This document shows, piece after piece, positions 1 through 7,872 of a stretch of 50,645 nucleotides of DNA. A model generated the notes under the pieces. That model was not told the DNA's origin. It saw nothing but the letters and a program-made list of their open reading frames with translations, and made no database searches. The position numbers were made by a program, and so were the translations under genes. Numbering within the stretch: the stretch's first letter is position 1; each line of letters begins with the position of its first letter. The DNA comes from a bacterium (GTDB taxonomy: Bacteria; UBA6262; WVXT01). The DNA is taken from NCBI GenBank assembly GCA_035530055.1, contig DATKVN010000008.1, positions 1 to 50,645 of the forward strand, in the 5' to 3' direction.

Positions 1-146
1 ATGAACTCGGGTTGCCGGTAGATATAAATAATCCTTTCCGGGGAATAGATACAGCAAGAATTTCTGGTACAGATTGGCAGGAGCTGGCTCCTTTATTTGC
101 TGTGGCTGTAGGGCTGGCTACCAGGCGCGAAGGGGACACCAAATAG
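1..146 (+). CDS. pilM: Type IV pilus assembly protein PilM, C-terminal end (partial)
   Basis: This is the last 47 codons of a gene that enters from the left edge; the reading frame begins at base 3 and stops with TAG at 144-146. The translated tail contains a 'NPF' motif followed by a run ending in 'FAVAVGLATR', the pattern that closes PilM/ActA-like (actin-fold) pilus proteins. PilM is cytoplasmic and docks onto the N-terminal peptide of PilN. The downstream order pilN-pilO-pilP-pilQ supports the assignment. No catalytic part is visible in this fragment. Confidence 0.8.
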   Translation, partial: ELGLPVDINNPFRGIDTARISGTDWQELAPLFAVAVGLATRREGDTK

Positions 147-151
147 GAAGT

Positions 152-171
152 GACAGAGTGATAGCTCTGTC
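152..171. repeat. Short hairpin after pilM
   Basis: GACAGAG (152-158) pairs with CTCTGTC (165-171) across a 6-base loop. No T-run follows, so it is not a convincing intrinsic terminator. It sits immediately upstream of the cloverleaf repeat at 181-233. Confidence 0.5.
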
Positions 172-180
172 TCAATGTAG

Positions 181-233
181 GTAGTGTAGGGGCTTGTCCC
201 CGTAAAAATTACGCCCATAAAGGGCTACACTAC
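181..233. repeat. 53-bp cloverleaf-forming palindromic repeat (type A, copy 1)
   Basis: The 53 bases divide without remainder into an outer stem GTAGTGTA / TACACTAC (8 bp) and three abutting arms: GGGG-cttgt-CCCC, GTAA-aaa-TTAC and GCCC-ataaa-GGGC. There are no unpaired junction bases, so RNA or single-stranded DNA could form a four-way cloverleaf. A second copy of the same length is at 43848-43900 and a composite partial copy at 38277-38337. It lies between pilM and pilN. Confidence 0.85.
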
Positions 234-299
234 TTTGTTGAATGTATTGAATCCGCGAGTGGGATAAATCCGACCCCTATATTTAGAAGATGTTAAAAA

Positions 300-848
300 A
301 TGATTAAGATTAATTTATTACCTAAAGAGGTAGAGAAGAAAGTTGCTCTGCGGGAGAAAAAGCTTCTACTTTCTATCATAGTTCTCCTGGTGGTAGGAGG
401 ATTTTTAGGATTATACTTCTTAAAGGTTGGACAATATACTCGCCTGAAGAAAAAGGTAAAAAGAGTGGAGAAGGAACTTAGCCTTTTAGAAACGATAGTT
501 AAAAAAGTTGATGAAATAGAAGAGTCCAAAGAAGCTCTGGCTAAGAAATTAGATGTCATTCAGAGCTTGCTGGGAAATCGATTGGTCTATCCCCAACTAT
601 TTGAGGATTTAGCAAGGATAGTTCCTTCCCGAGTATGGTTAACTTCCTTACTGACTAAAAGTGAGCCTGACTTCTTAACTATTACCATTGAGGCTTCAGC
701 TGTAGATAATTATGCAATTGTTGACTTTATTACTAAATTGAGTAAGGCTAAGAATTTTTCTAAAGTTGAACTGAGCAATATAACTACCAGAAAAGGGAAA
801 GAAGAAGTAGCAATAAAAAATTTCGGCGCAACCTGCGAATACAGGTAA
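300..848 (+). CDS. pilN: Type IV pilus inner-membrane assembly protein PilN
   Basis: The 182-residue protein begins with 'MIKINLLPKE', the conserved cytoplasmic N-terminal motif by which PilN binds PilM. One membrane segment follows (about residues 22-41), then a charged coiled-coil stretch (about 45-90) and a small periplasmic ferredoxin-like domain. Length and topology are normal for PilN. It forms the PilN/PilO heterodimer that links cytoplasmic PilM to the periplasmic PilP/PilQ complex. It lies between pilM and pilO and is separated from pilM by a cloverleaf repeat. The ribosome-binding site is weak. Confidence 0.9.
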   Translation: MIKINLLPKEVEKKVALREKKLLLSIIVLLVVGGFLGLYFLKVGQYTRLKKKVKRVEKELSLLETIVKKVDEIEESKEALAKKLDVIQSLLGNRLVYPQLFEDLARIVPSRVWLTSLLTKSEPDFLTITIEASAVDNYAIVDFITKLSKAKNFSKVELSNITTRKGKEEVAIKNFGATCEYR

Positions 849-877
849 CCCCATTTTCTAATAAGTGAGATAATAAG

Positions 878-1447
878 ATGACAAAACAACAGAAGGTATT
901 GTTGGGTATTCTGGGAGTCTTAGTTTTTTTTATATTCTATAAATATCTCTATGGTCCGCTGGGGCTTAAGTTAAAAAAGGTCAAGAATGAGTTGGCCACA
1001 AAGCAATCAAAACTTACACTCGCCAGAGCAAGAACAGGTCGTCTGGAGCAGCTAAAAACTGATTATGAACTGCTCAGAGTTAAGGTGGCAGAAGCAGAAA
1101 AAAAGTTACCCAGAGAGAAGGAAATTCCTCGCCTGCTGCGAGATATAACCAGTGCTGGACGGAAGTTTAAGATTGATATTTCTGATTTCCGGCCGCGAGC
1201 AGAAAAACAGCAGGAATATTACATATCCCACCCTTTTCTAATAACTCTGGATACTAACTACCATAATTTGGCGGACTTTCTGGCTGAAATAGGTCAATAT
1301 GAGAGAATTTTTCATATTAAAAATTTAAGCGTAACACCAATATTGGAAGATGAAAAAAAACTGAAAGGCATTTCCACGGATTTTCAACTATATACCTACA
1401 CCTTTAAAGAAAAAAAGGAAGAAGAAGAAAAAGTAAAAAGTAAATGA
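878..1447 (+). CDS. pilO: Type IV pilus inner-membrane assembly protein PilO
   Basis: The 189-residue protein has a short cytoplasmic start, one membrane segment (about residues 7-25), a lysine- and glutamate-rich coiled coil (about 30-75) and a periplasmic ferredoxin-like domain. It ends in a highly charged Lys/Glu tail. Order, size and topology match PilO, the partner of PilN. Its stop overlaps the start of pilP by 4 bases (ATGA), which suggests translational coupling. The sequence alone is weakly diagnostic; synteny carries much of the call. Confidence 0.87.
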   Translation: MTKQQKVLLGILGVLVFFIFYKYLYGPLGLKLKKVKNELATKQSKLTLARARTGRLEQLKTDYELLRVKVAEAEKKLPREKEIPRLLRDITSAGRKFKIDISDFRPRAEKQQEYYISHPFLITLDTNYHNLADFLAEIGQYERIFHIKNLSVTPILEDEKKLKGISTDFQLYTYTFKEKKEEEEKVKSK

Positions 1448-1920
1448 ATAGTAAAATTGTTCTAATTATTTTTATCCTGATTCTCCTGGGGCTCAATGGC
1501 TGTCCTAAAAAAAAGGCCAGGCCGGTTTCCAGAGAACCTATAAAAGAGAAAGAGATTGTCACGGCTAAAAAAACAGAGGAGAAAAGGCAAGTCAGGTATA
1601 CATATGGCGGTAAGAAGTATAAGGACCCATTTGCTCCTCCTGAAGACATGGGAGGAGGAATTGAAAGGGTTGGTAAAGGTGTAGAAATTGACCTGAGTAG
1701 ATTGAAATTAACAGGAATTATGATTTCTCCTTCAGCTAAGGATAACTATGCCCTTATTGATGCTGGCGGAGGAAGAGGATATGTAGTTAAAGGTGGAAAG
1801 CTAATAGATAATTACAATAGGGTTGTAGATGGTGTGGTGGCCATAGTGAGAAAAGATAAGGTAATTCTAATTACCCGTAATAATGTCATTCGAGAGCTTA
1901 AATTGAAAACTGAAAAATGA
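1444..1920 (+). CDS. pilP: Type IV pilus lipoprotein PilP
   Basis: The 158-residue product starts with a lipoprotein-type signal peptide and a lipobox-like 'LNGC' with the lipidated cysteine at residue 20. A basic linker follows, and then the 'KDPF' motif (residues 60-63) typical of the PilP family. The C-terminal half (about 80-158) has the small beta-sandwich pattern that binds the secretin N domains. PilP joins PilN/O to PilQ. It overlaps pilO upstream and abuts pilQ downstream. It is slightly shorter than the well-studied proteobacterial proteins. Confidence 0.87.
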   Translation: MNSKIVLIIFILILLGLNGCPKKKARPVSREPIKEKEIVTAKKTEEKRQVRYTYGGKKYKDPFAPPEDMGGGIERVGKGVEIDLSRLKLTGIMISPSAKDNYALIDAGGGRGYVVKGGKLIDNYNRVVDGVVAIVRKDKVILITRNNVIRELKLKTEK

Positions 1921-1943
1921 GAATTAAAAGAGGAGAATATCGA

Positions 1944-3758
1944 ATGAGAAAACTACTTTTTCCCAAGATAGTATTTATTTTAGTGTTAGGATTGGTCTGT
2001 TTTGTAAATGTTGGACCAGTTGCCCGGGAGGGGAACCCTGTACCCGAGTGGGAAGAGTTGACTAATGTGAAAGTTCAGAAGATCAGTGAAACTAAATCGA
2101 ACATCATAATTACCACTACGGGACCCATAAAATACCACTGTTTCAAGATTACTAATCCGCCAAGGTTGGTAGTGGAGATGACTAATACAGTTCACAACTG
2201 GAAGCAGAAAGAGTTGGAAGTAGACAATTTCTTACTTAAGAGAATCCGTTCCGGTCAGTATCAGAATGAACCTATTAAAATAACTCGCGTAGTTCTCGAT
2301 TTACAGAGGCCGGTTGATTATGAGTCTACTGCCACTGAGAAACAGATTATCCTGACTATTTTTGGTAAAGGAACCATAGAAAAGGTAGAAAAAGAAGTGC
2401 CGAAAATAATAAAAGTAGAAAGGGAGAAAAGGCCAAAGATAACAAAGAAAAAAATAATAAGGGAAGAAGGAATTGCACCAAACATTCAAGATGAAGAGCA
2501 TAAAAGGTTAGTAGAGAAGATAAAAAAAGAAGAGAGAAGGCCGGCTAAGATAGCAATAGAAGAGAAGAAAAGACCAGTGGCGATAGGAGAGTTAATGGGT
2601 CCAATCAGCCAGGAGCCAGTGAGTTTAGATTTTGTTGACGCTGACATATCACAAGTAATTCGCTTCTTTGCCTTGAAGACGAAGATGAATTTTGTCCTGG
2701 CTGAAGACGTTGAAGGGGAGGTCACCATCCACTTACACAGCATACCTTTCGATGAAGCACTAAGAACTGTTCTGGATCAAAAAGGACTGATAGGAATTCA
2801 ACATTCTGAAAATGTTATCAAGGTTGTAAACAAGAGCAAAATGCCCACTTATAGAAAGACATTTTCGCTGCAGAATAGAAATGCTTCAGAGGTCAAAGAT
2901 ACCATTGATACGTCATTAACAGAAGAAGAAAAGAAGTATACCACTGTTGGTGTATCTGATGTTACTAACGCCTTAATTATAACTTCCACTTCCGAGGGTA
3001 TAGAGAAGCTTTCCCAGCTCATTGAGGAATTGGACATCAAGATGCCTCAGATCAGAATTACGGCAAGGATTATGGAAGTAGATATCAGTAAAGGTGTAGA
3101 TCTAGGAATAGATTGGACAATGACTAAAACCTTTACTGGCAGTGCTACATTCGGTGATACAACGGTGACTGGAAATGTAGAAGATATGGCTGCACCTTTT
3201 AGTTATGGAACGCCAGCAACCTTAAATATAGCTACAATAATGAGCGGAGCAGATCTTGCGCTCACTTTAAAGGCTCTGGTAAAAAAGGCCGAAACAAAGA
3301 CATTGTCTAATCCCACCCTGGTGGTGGAGAACAACCGTCCAGCGCACATCCATGTGGGCGATTCGTTACCTTATAAGGAAACTATAGTTACCGCGGCGGG
3401 AGTCACCGAGACCACGAAGCAACTGGAAATCGGAACTACTCTCGATGTTACTCCTACAGTTAGCCCTACGGGTAATCAGATAAGTATGGATGTTAACGTA
3501 GCAGTGAAAGACTTTGTGGGTTTTACTGCGGCGGGACCACAAACCACAGACCGGGAGGCGACGACAAAAGTCACAATAAGAGAAGGACAGACAGTGGTGG
3601 TTGGTGGATTGGTTAGTGAGACGGAAAAGGGCACGACATACCAGGTACCAATTTTAGGCGATATTCCCATTTTAGGTTACTTGTTTAAGAAGAAAGAAAC
3701 ACACAAGCGGACATTGGAACTTCTGATTTTCTTAACTCCCCATGTCATGCGCCACTAA
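1944..3758 (+). CDS. pilQ: Type IV pilus secretin PilQ
   Basis: The product forms the outer-membrane secretin pore through which the pilus leaves the cell. The ATG at 1944 is preferred because AGGAG (1931-1935) sits 8 bases upstream; a longer reading frame starts at 1917. The 604-residue protein has a signal peptide, an AMIN-like domain (about 35-145), a Lys/Glu/Arg-rich linker (about 150-215) and a secretin short N-terminal domain starting near residue 225 ('SLDFVDADIS'). A NolW-type domain and the secretin beta-domain follow and end in 'LLIFLTPHV'. Only one AMIN-like region is visible, so the protein is compact for PilQ. Confidence 0.93.
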   Translation: MRKLLFPKIVFILVLGLVCFVNVGPVAREGNPVPEWEELTNVKVQKISETKSNIIITTTGPIKYHCFKITNPPRLVVEMTNTVHNWKQKELEVDNFLLKRIRSGQYQNEPIKITRVVLDLQRPVDYESTATEKQIILTIFGKGTIEKVEKEVPKIIKVEREKRPKITKKKIIREEGIAPNIQDEEHKRLVEKIKKEERRPAKIAIEEKKRPVAIGELMGPISQEPVSLDFVDADISQVIRFFALKTKMNFVLAEDVEGEVTIHLHSIPFDEALRTVLDQKGLIGIQHSENVIKVVNKSKMPTYRKTFSLQNRNASEVKDTIDTSLTEEEKKYTTVGVSDVTNALIITSTSEGIEKLSQLIEELDIKMPQIRITARIMEVDISKGVDLGIDWTMTKTFTGSATFGDTTVTGNVEDMAAPFSYGTPATLNIATIMSGADLALTLKALVKKAETKTLSNPTLVVENNRPAHIHVGDSLPYKETIVTAAGVTETTKQLEIGTTLDVTPTVSPTGNQISMDVNVAVKDFVGFTAAGPQTTDREATTKVTIREGQTVVVGGLVSETEKGTTYQVPILGDIPILGYLFKKKETHKRTLELLIFLTPHVMRH

Positions 3759-3780
3759 AAAAGGTGACAGGTACTTTTTT
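3757..3780 (+). terminator. Possible weak terminator after pilQ
   Basis: AAAAAAG (3757-3763) and CTTTTTT (3774-3780) are perfect inverted repeats around a 10-base loop, beginning inside the pilQ stop codon. The stem is AT-rich and weak. Its position between two functional blocks and the terminal T-run make a terminator plausible. Confidence 0.4.
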
Positions 3781-3840
3781 CAAGGAGAGAGAGGATAGCG
3801 AGTTACAAATATATATACCAAAAAAGTTATCTATGCAATT

Positions 3841-5535
3841 TTGTGCCTGATTCTTATATTTTCCCCTCTCGCTCGTGCGAGTATGGATATTTGGACGCTG
3901 ACTCTTGTCTATCTCTTCTCTCTTTTTGCTCTCCTCCTGTATAGTATCCTCCTAGTATGGTTTCCTCCAGCTACTTCAGAATCACAGACTTCCTTCCGCG
4001 TTCAGCTTAAGAGGCTTTCTTTTCCTCTGGTCCTCTTTTTGAGCATGGCTTACATCTCCTTTCTCTTTTCCACTAACAGATTCAATAGCAGAAACGAAAT
4101 CTTCAATTTGCTCAATTATTTTTTTCTGTTTTATTTAGTAACTACTATAATAAAAAAGAAAAAGAGACAGAATTTAATTCGTTTAGTATTATTAGTAGGC
4201 ATCTTTCTCTCGATAACCGGAATATACCAATTCATTAGAGGGAATGTAGCGGCCGGGACAATGGTTAATCCCAATATTTTGGCCGGATATTTAACAATGG
4301 TAATTCCATTTACGACAGGACTGATTCTCTCCTTGTCAAATTCGATTAACAGAGAATTCATCAAATCCCACCTTTTTTATTTAGTTGGTTGGTTATTAAT
4401 GGTTGCTTGCTTATTCCTGACGAAATCCCCGGGAGGGATTATAGGAGTAATTTTGGGAATTTGTGTAATTCTCTATTTCAAGCATGGGAAGCAAATTTTT
4501 ATTAAATTTCGATATATATTTATCGCTATAGCTGTAGTTATCGTAATTCTGCTACTTTTTAAACTCAGACAATTACAGGTTTATAATCGCCTCCTTTGCT
4601 GGTGGGGAGCATTGAGAATGGTTTACCAACGTCCTCTAATAGGGGTTGGCCTTGGTGGGTTCGAAACCGCCTATGCCAGGTATAAACTAACAGGCTTAAA
4701 TCCATTATATGCTTATAACTATTTCTTGCAACTTGCAGCAGAGATGGGAGTTGTAGGATTGGGTGTTTTCCTCTGGTTCCTGTTTATGGTTGGGAAGCAT
4801 ATTAAATTTTTATCTAAGGGTTTCAAGTTCTTTTCTTTTGAAGTCGGGGTATTGGGAAGTATTGTTGCCATATTGTTTCATAATCTTACCGATTATAACC
4901 TGTGTATTCCGGCAAATGCAATACTTTTCTGGGTTTTCTTGGGGCTATTAATTACTGGCCCAGGATTTCTGGAGTCCACCCGAAAGGGAGGAAACTCGGC
5001 AGTCCCCAGGCACCGATTGGGGAAGATTAATAAACTACTACTTACCGGAGCAATTACTTTTTCCATTCTTGGAGTGGGGGTAGGGCTTACCAGACTATCT
5101 CTGGCAAATCGCCATTACCAGTTGGGTAAGCATCTTTTTGAGATTAGAAAGTTAGAGAATTTAGTGAAAGTAGAAGGGGTGAACTTAGAGAAGGCAGAAT
5201 TTGAATATGGACGAGCGATCGAGTTGGACTCCTTGAATTCCTGGTATCATCACGGACTTGCAGGGGTATATTTAGCCAGATACTGGAGAGAAGGATATTC
5301 GAGCTATTTGGATGAAGCAATAATTGAGTTGAGAGAAGCGGTTGAGCGGATGCCTTATTATGGACCGTTTTACGCTAATCTCTCCTATGTGTATGAGTTA
5401 AAGAAAGATTACAAGAAGGCTATTCTTTACATGGAATCTGCCATAGCCTGCGACAGGCAAAATGGTGATTACTGGCAAAGAATAAGCGAATTGGTGGGAA
5501 GAATGCAAACCAGGATAGATGTTGAGAATAATTAA
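3841..5535 (+). CDS. O-antigen ligase/polymerase-like membrane protein with C-terminal TPRs (Wzy_C family)
   Basis: The roughly 564-residue protein has about ten or more hydrophobic segments, a 'NPNILAGYL' motif near the middle of the membrane part and a periplasmic-loop motif 'RPLIGVGLGGFE'. Both patterns are usual for the Wzy_C/WaaL family, which ligates or polymerises lipid-linked glycans on the periplasmic side. The last 130 residues carry TPR-like helices. The start is uncertain: TTG at 3841 is the first usual start codon, but the open frame continues upstream to a stop at 3796 and no clear Shine-Dalgarno site is visible. It overlaps its paralogue at 5519 by 17 bases. Confidence 0.8.
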   Translation: MCLILIFSPLARASMDIWTLTLVYLFSLFALLLYSILLVWFPPATSESQTSFRVQLKRLSFPLVLFLSMAYISFLFSTNRFNSRNEIFNLLNYFFLFYLVTTIIKKKKRQNLIRLVLLVGIFLSITGIYQFIRGNVAAGTMVNPNILAGYLTMVIPFTTGLILSLSNSINREFIKSHLFYLVGWLLMVACLFLTKSPGGIIGVILGICVILYFKHGKQIFIKFRYIFIAIAVVIVILLLFKLRQLQVYNRLLCWWGALRMVYQRPLIGVGLGGFETAYARYKLTGLNPLYAYNYFLQLAAEMGVVGLGVFLWFLFMVGKHIKFLSKGFKFFSFEVGVLGSIVAILFHNLTDYNLCIPANAILFWVFLGLLITGPGFLESTRKGGNSAVPRHRLGKINKLLLTGAITFSILGVGVGLTRLSLANRHYQLGKHLFEIRKLENLVKVEGVNLEKAEFEYGRAIELDSLNSWYHHGLAGVYLARYWREGYSSYLDEAIIELREAVERMPYYGPFYANLSYVYELKKDYKKAILYMESAIACDRQNGDYWQRISELVGRMQTRIDVENN

Positions 5536-7651
5536 TTTAGGTTTAATATTTATCTTTCTATATATTCCTTGGTTTAATGGTGGAGAAAAGATATTTCCCC
5601 GCTCATTAATCCAGGCAATAATTCTCATTTTATCAATTCTCTACTTAGCAAAAAGGAAAAATTTTAACTCTCTTTGGACGAAACTTTACATCTCGCCTTC
5701 ACTCCATTTTCCAGTCTGTCTTATTCTATTCTTTTCCTTCTTTTCAGTAGTTAATTCCACATATTTACACAATTCCCTTCTCTCTTTTATAAAAATAGTT
5801 ACTTTTGTTCTCTTCTATTTTCTCTTAGTAGAACATTTAACAGATAGAGACATATTGAGAGGAAATTATCTATTTAAAATAATTTTCGTTTCCGCTTCAA
5901 TTCTTGCAGTCACTGGTCTATTCCAGTCTTTCTTTCATTTAGAAATTAAAGCAACTCTTCCCACTCCTGACTTTTTAGCCGGTTACCTGACAGTGGGAAT
6001 AACCCTGGGAATAACTGAACTACTGACTTTTAGAAAGTGGAGTGGTCCAAATAACGTTAATGTAAACATTAAGAATATAATTAGCCAACATAGAGTTCCC
6101 TTTATCATTTATCTTATAACTACACTTATAATGTTTATATGCTTAGTTTTGACTCGCTCGTTAAGCGGAGTACTTGCTCTTTTAGCTGCAATCATATTTA
6201 TAACTATTTTTCTATACAAGAAGAGGGCAGCATATATAATCTTTACTCTCATAGGAATATTTCTAATCTTTCCTTCTACGATGAAAGTTTTTCAATTGTT
6301 GGGAGGGGAAACTCTGAAAGAGTTCTTCCTCCAGAGATTGGGAATTTGGAGTCGATGTGTGGAAGTAATCTCAGCACATCCGTTCCTGGGAGTAGGCCCG
6401 GGAAACTTTGGCAATTTTCGGATTGCTTCTGGCTATGGCACTTATACAAAATTTGCCTACAATGAGTATTTACAGATAGGTGCTGAACTGGGAATGATTG
6501 TAGTATTTCTCGTATGTTCCATTTTTTACATAATGGTGAAGGGAGTAAAGAAATTATTAAAGAATAATCTCTCTCTTAAATCTCAAGCTGAGGTGGTTTC
6601 TGCCTCGGCAGGCGCTTTAGCAGTATTAACCCAGGGCCTATTTTATTTCAATCTCCACCTTCCGGCAATAACCTGTATTTTACTCTTTTTTATAACAAAG
6701 ATTATGGTTGATAATCATAATCTATTTCTATCCCGGATTTCCCCTGACGAAAAGCTCGGTTCACTTTCTGACCTTCAAGCTCCCGGGTGGCTAAGAGTGA
6801 CGTCTATTTCTTTTCTCTCAATTTTGTTTCTCCTCGTTTCAGTAATCTATCTTGGAAACCACTATGCATATAAGGGAGAATACAGGAAGGCCGTGAAACT
6901 TGTTCCTTTGAATGCTGAATACCATAAGGAATTGGCCGATTATTACAGGAAAGAAGAAAAACAGGATAGAGCAATTTCAATTTATGGGAAGGTTATAAAA
7001 TTACATCCCCAAGAGGCGGATTATCATGACCAGTTAGGCCGTATTTACTATCGTCTTAAAGACACAGTAAGCGCTTTAAAGGAATTTAAACTAGCAGTGA
7101 AGCATAACCCCTACAATCCGTTTTTCCGCTTTGCCCTGGGTTCTTACTATCTAGACCGCTGGGAATTTAAGAAAGCAAAAATAGAATATCAAAAAGCAGT
7201 TGATATAGAACCATACTATCTATTAGCCCACTTGCGGTTGGGAGAGAGCCAGTTGGGTTTAAAGGAGATTGCCAGAGCCAAGGAAGAATTCTACAAGGTC
7301 TTAAAGTTGAAAGGACTACTTCCCCAATTGGTCTTCTCGGGGAAAGATTATGAAAATAGATTATTTGAATTTGATTATTCTCGTGTTTATGTGGGTTTGG
7401 GAAGGTGCTGGATGGAGGAAGGGAATATAATTCAAGCCATTGCTGAGTACAGAAAAGCCCTGAAATTGAATCGCTATTCTGCAGCTGCCCATAGCGGACT
7501 TGCCGATGTCTACTTTATCCAGAAGAGGTACGACTTAGCAACAGATGAGATTAAAAAGGCAATAAAACTGGCTCCTCAAAATGAAGCTTACAGAATGAAC
7601 CTTAACCTAATTGAGGAAGCCATCTCAGGAGTAGAGCTTCCGTCCGAATAA
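5519..7651 (+). CDS. O-antigen ligase/polymerase-like membrane protein with extended TPR domain (Wzy_C family)
   Basis: The 710-residue protein repeats the plan of the gene before it: about a dozen membrane segments, a 'DFLAGYL' motif and a 'HPFLGVGPGNFG' loop motif. About 270 C-terminal residues then hold several TPR units (for example around residues 470-600 and 640-700). It overlaps the upstream paralogue by 17 bases, so the two are probably co-translated and arose by tandem duplication. TPR extensions on this family are thought to recruit acceptor or partner proteins at the membrane. Whether it ligates O-antigen or glycosylates a protein such as a pilin cannot be told from sequence. Confidence 0.82.
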   Translation: MLRIINLGLIFIFLYIPWFNGGEKIFPRSLIQAIILILSILYLAKRKNFNSLWTKLYISPSLHFPVCLILFFSFFSVVNSTYLHNSLLSFIKIVTFVLFYFLLVEHLTDRDILRGNYLFKIIFVSASILAVTGLFQSFFHLEIKATLPTPDFLAGYLTVGITLGITELLTFRKWSGPNNVNVNIKNIISQHRVPFIIYLITTLIMFICLVLTRSLSGVLALLAAIIFITIFLYKKRAAYIIFTLIGIFLIFPSTMKVFQLLGGETLKEFFLQRLGIWSRCVEVISAHPFLGVGPGNFGNFRIASGYGTYTKFAYNEYLQIGAELGMIVVFLVCSIFYIMVKGVKKLLKNNLSLKSQAEVVSASAGALAVLTQGLFYFNLHLPAITCILLFFITKIMVDNHNLFLSRISPDEKLGSLSDLQAPGWLRVTSISFLSILFLLVSVIYLGNHYAYKGEYRKAVKLVPLNAEYHKELADYYRKEEKQDRAISIYGKVIKLHPQEADYHDQLGRIYYRLKDTVSALKEFKLAVKHNPYNPFFRFALGSYYLDRWEFKKAKIEYQKAVDIEPYYLLAHLRLGESQLGLKEIARAKEEFYKVLKLKGLLPQLVFSGKDYENRLFEFDYSRVYVGLGRCWMEEGNIIQAIAEYRKALKLNRYSAAAHSGLADVYFIQKRYDLATDEIKKAIKLAPQNEAYRMNLNLIEEAISGVELPSE

Positions 7652-7654
7652 TAA

Positions 7655-7710
7655 CGCAGAGCAAGCTCTGCTACTCCACAGTTTTTTGGAGTAGCGAAAC
7701 TTGTTTCGCG
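7655..7710. repeat. Permuted copy of the TGGAGTAGC cloverleaf repeat
   Basis: Compared with the copy at 28936-28990, the modules here are on the opposite strand and circularly permuted. Hairpin GCAGAGC-aa-GCTCTGC (7656-7671) is followed by GCTACTCCA (7670-7678), an 8-base spacer, TGGAGTAGC (7687-7695) and hairpin GCGAAAC-tt-GTTTCGC (7694-7709). The two outer-stem halves face each other across the spacer instead of enclosing the arms. It lies just after the second ligase gene. Confidence 0.75.
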
Positions 7711-7719
7711 ATGATGGCT

Positions 7720-7772
7720 GGTAGTCGGGCTCGTCCCACACTTCGGTAGTCGGGCTCGTCCCTGAGCCCGAC
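7720..7772. repeat. 18-bp direct repeat ending in a GC-rich hairpin
   Basis: An 18-base word beginning GGTAGTCGGG occurs at 7720-7737 and again at 7745-7762. The second copy runs into a 9-bp hairpin, GTCGGGCTC (7749-7757) with GAGCCCGAC (7764-7772). No T-run follows directly. The hairpin separates the ligase pair from the regulator promoter and may end upstream transcription. Confidence 0.6.
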
Positions 7773-7790
7773 ATTGCCTAAAAATAGGGC

Positions 7791-7819
7791 TTGACAAAAG
7801 GGGAAAGTTATAATATACT
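7791..7819 (+). promoter_or_regulatory. Sigma70-type promoter of the GbsR/MarR-like regulator
   Basis: TTGACA (7791-7796) and TATACT (7814-7819) are separated by exactly 17 bases. Transcription would start near 7825-7827, about 46 bases before the ATG at 7873. This is one of the two strongest promoter matches in the window. Confidence 0.75.
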
Positions 7820-7822
7820 TTG

Positions 7823-7847
7823 TTTAGAACATTCTAAACGTTCTAAA
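7823..7847. promoter_or_regulatory. Operator with three TTCTAAA half-sites
   Basis: TTTAGAA (7823-7829) and TTCTAAA (7832-7838) form a perfect 7-2-7 palindrome, and a third half-site TTCTAAA follows at 7841-7847. The half-sites start every 9 bases. The block covers the predicted transcription start, so a bound protein should block RNA polymerase. The adjacent winged-helix gene is the obvious candidate repressor (autoregulation, inferred). Confidence 0.7.
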
Positions 7848-7872
7848 CCAACTATTACAAAGCCATAAAATT

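Noticed and set aside
181-233. Treating the cloverleaf repeat as a tRNA or tRNA-like gene
   Set aside because: At 53 bases it is too short, it lacks the T-loop and D-loop consensus, and its arms have 4-bp stems with no anticodon-like loop. The resemblance is in overall geometry only.
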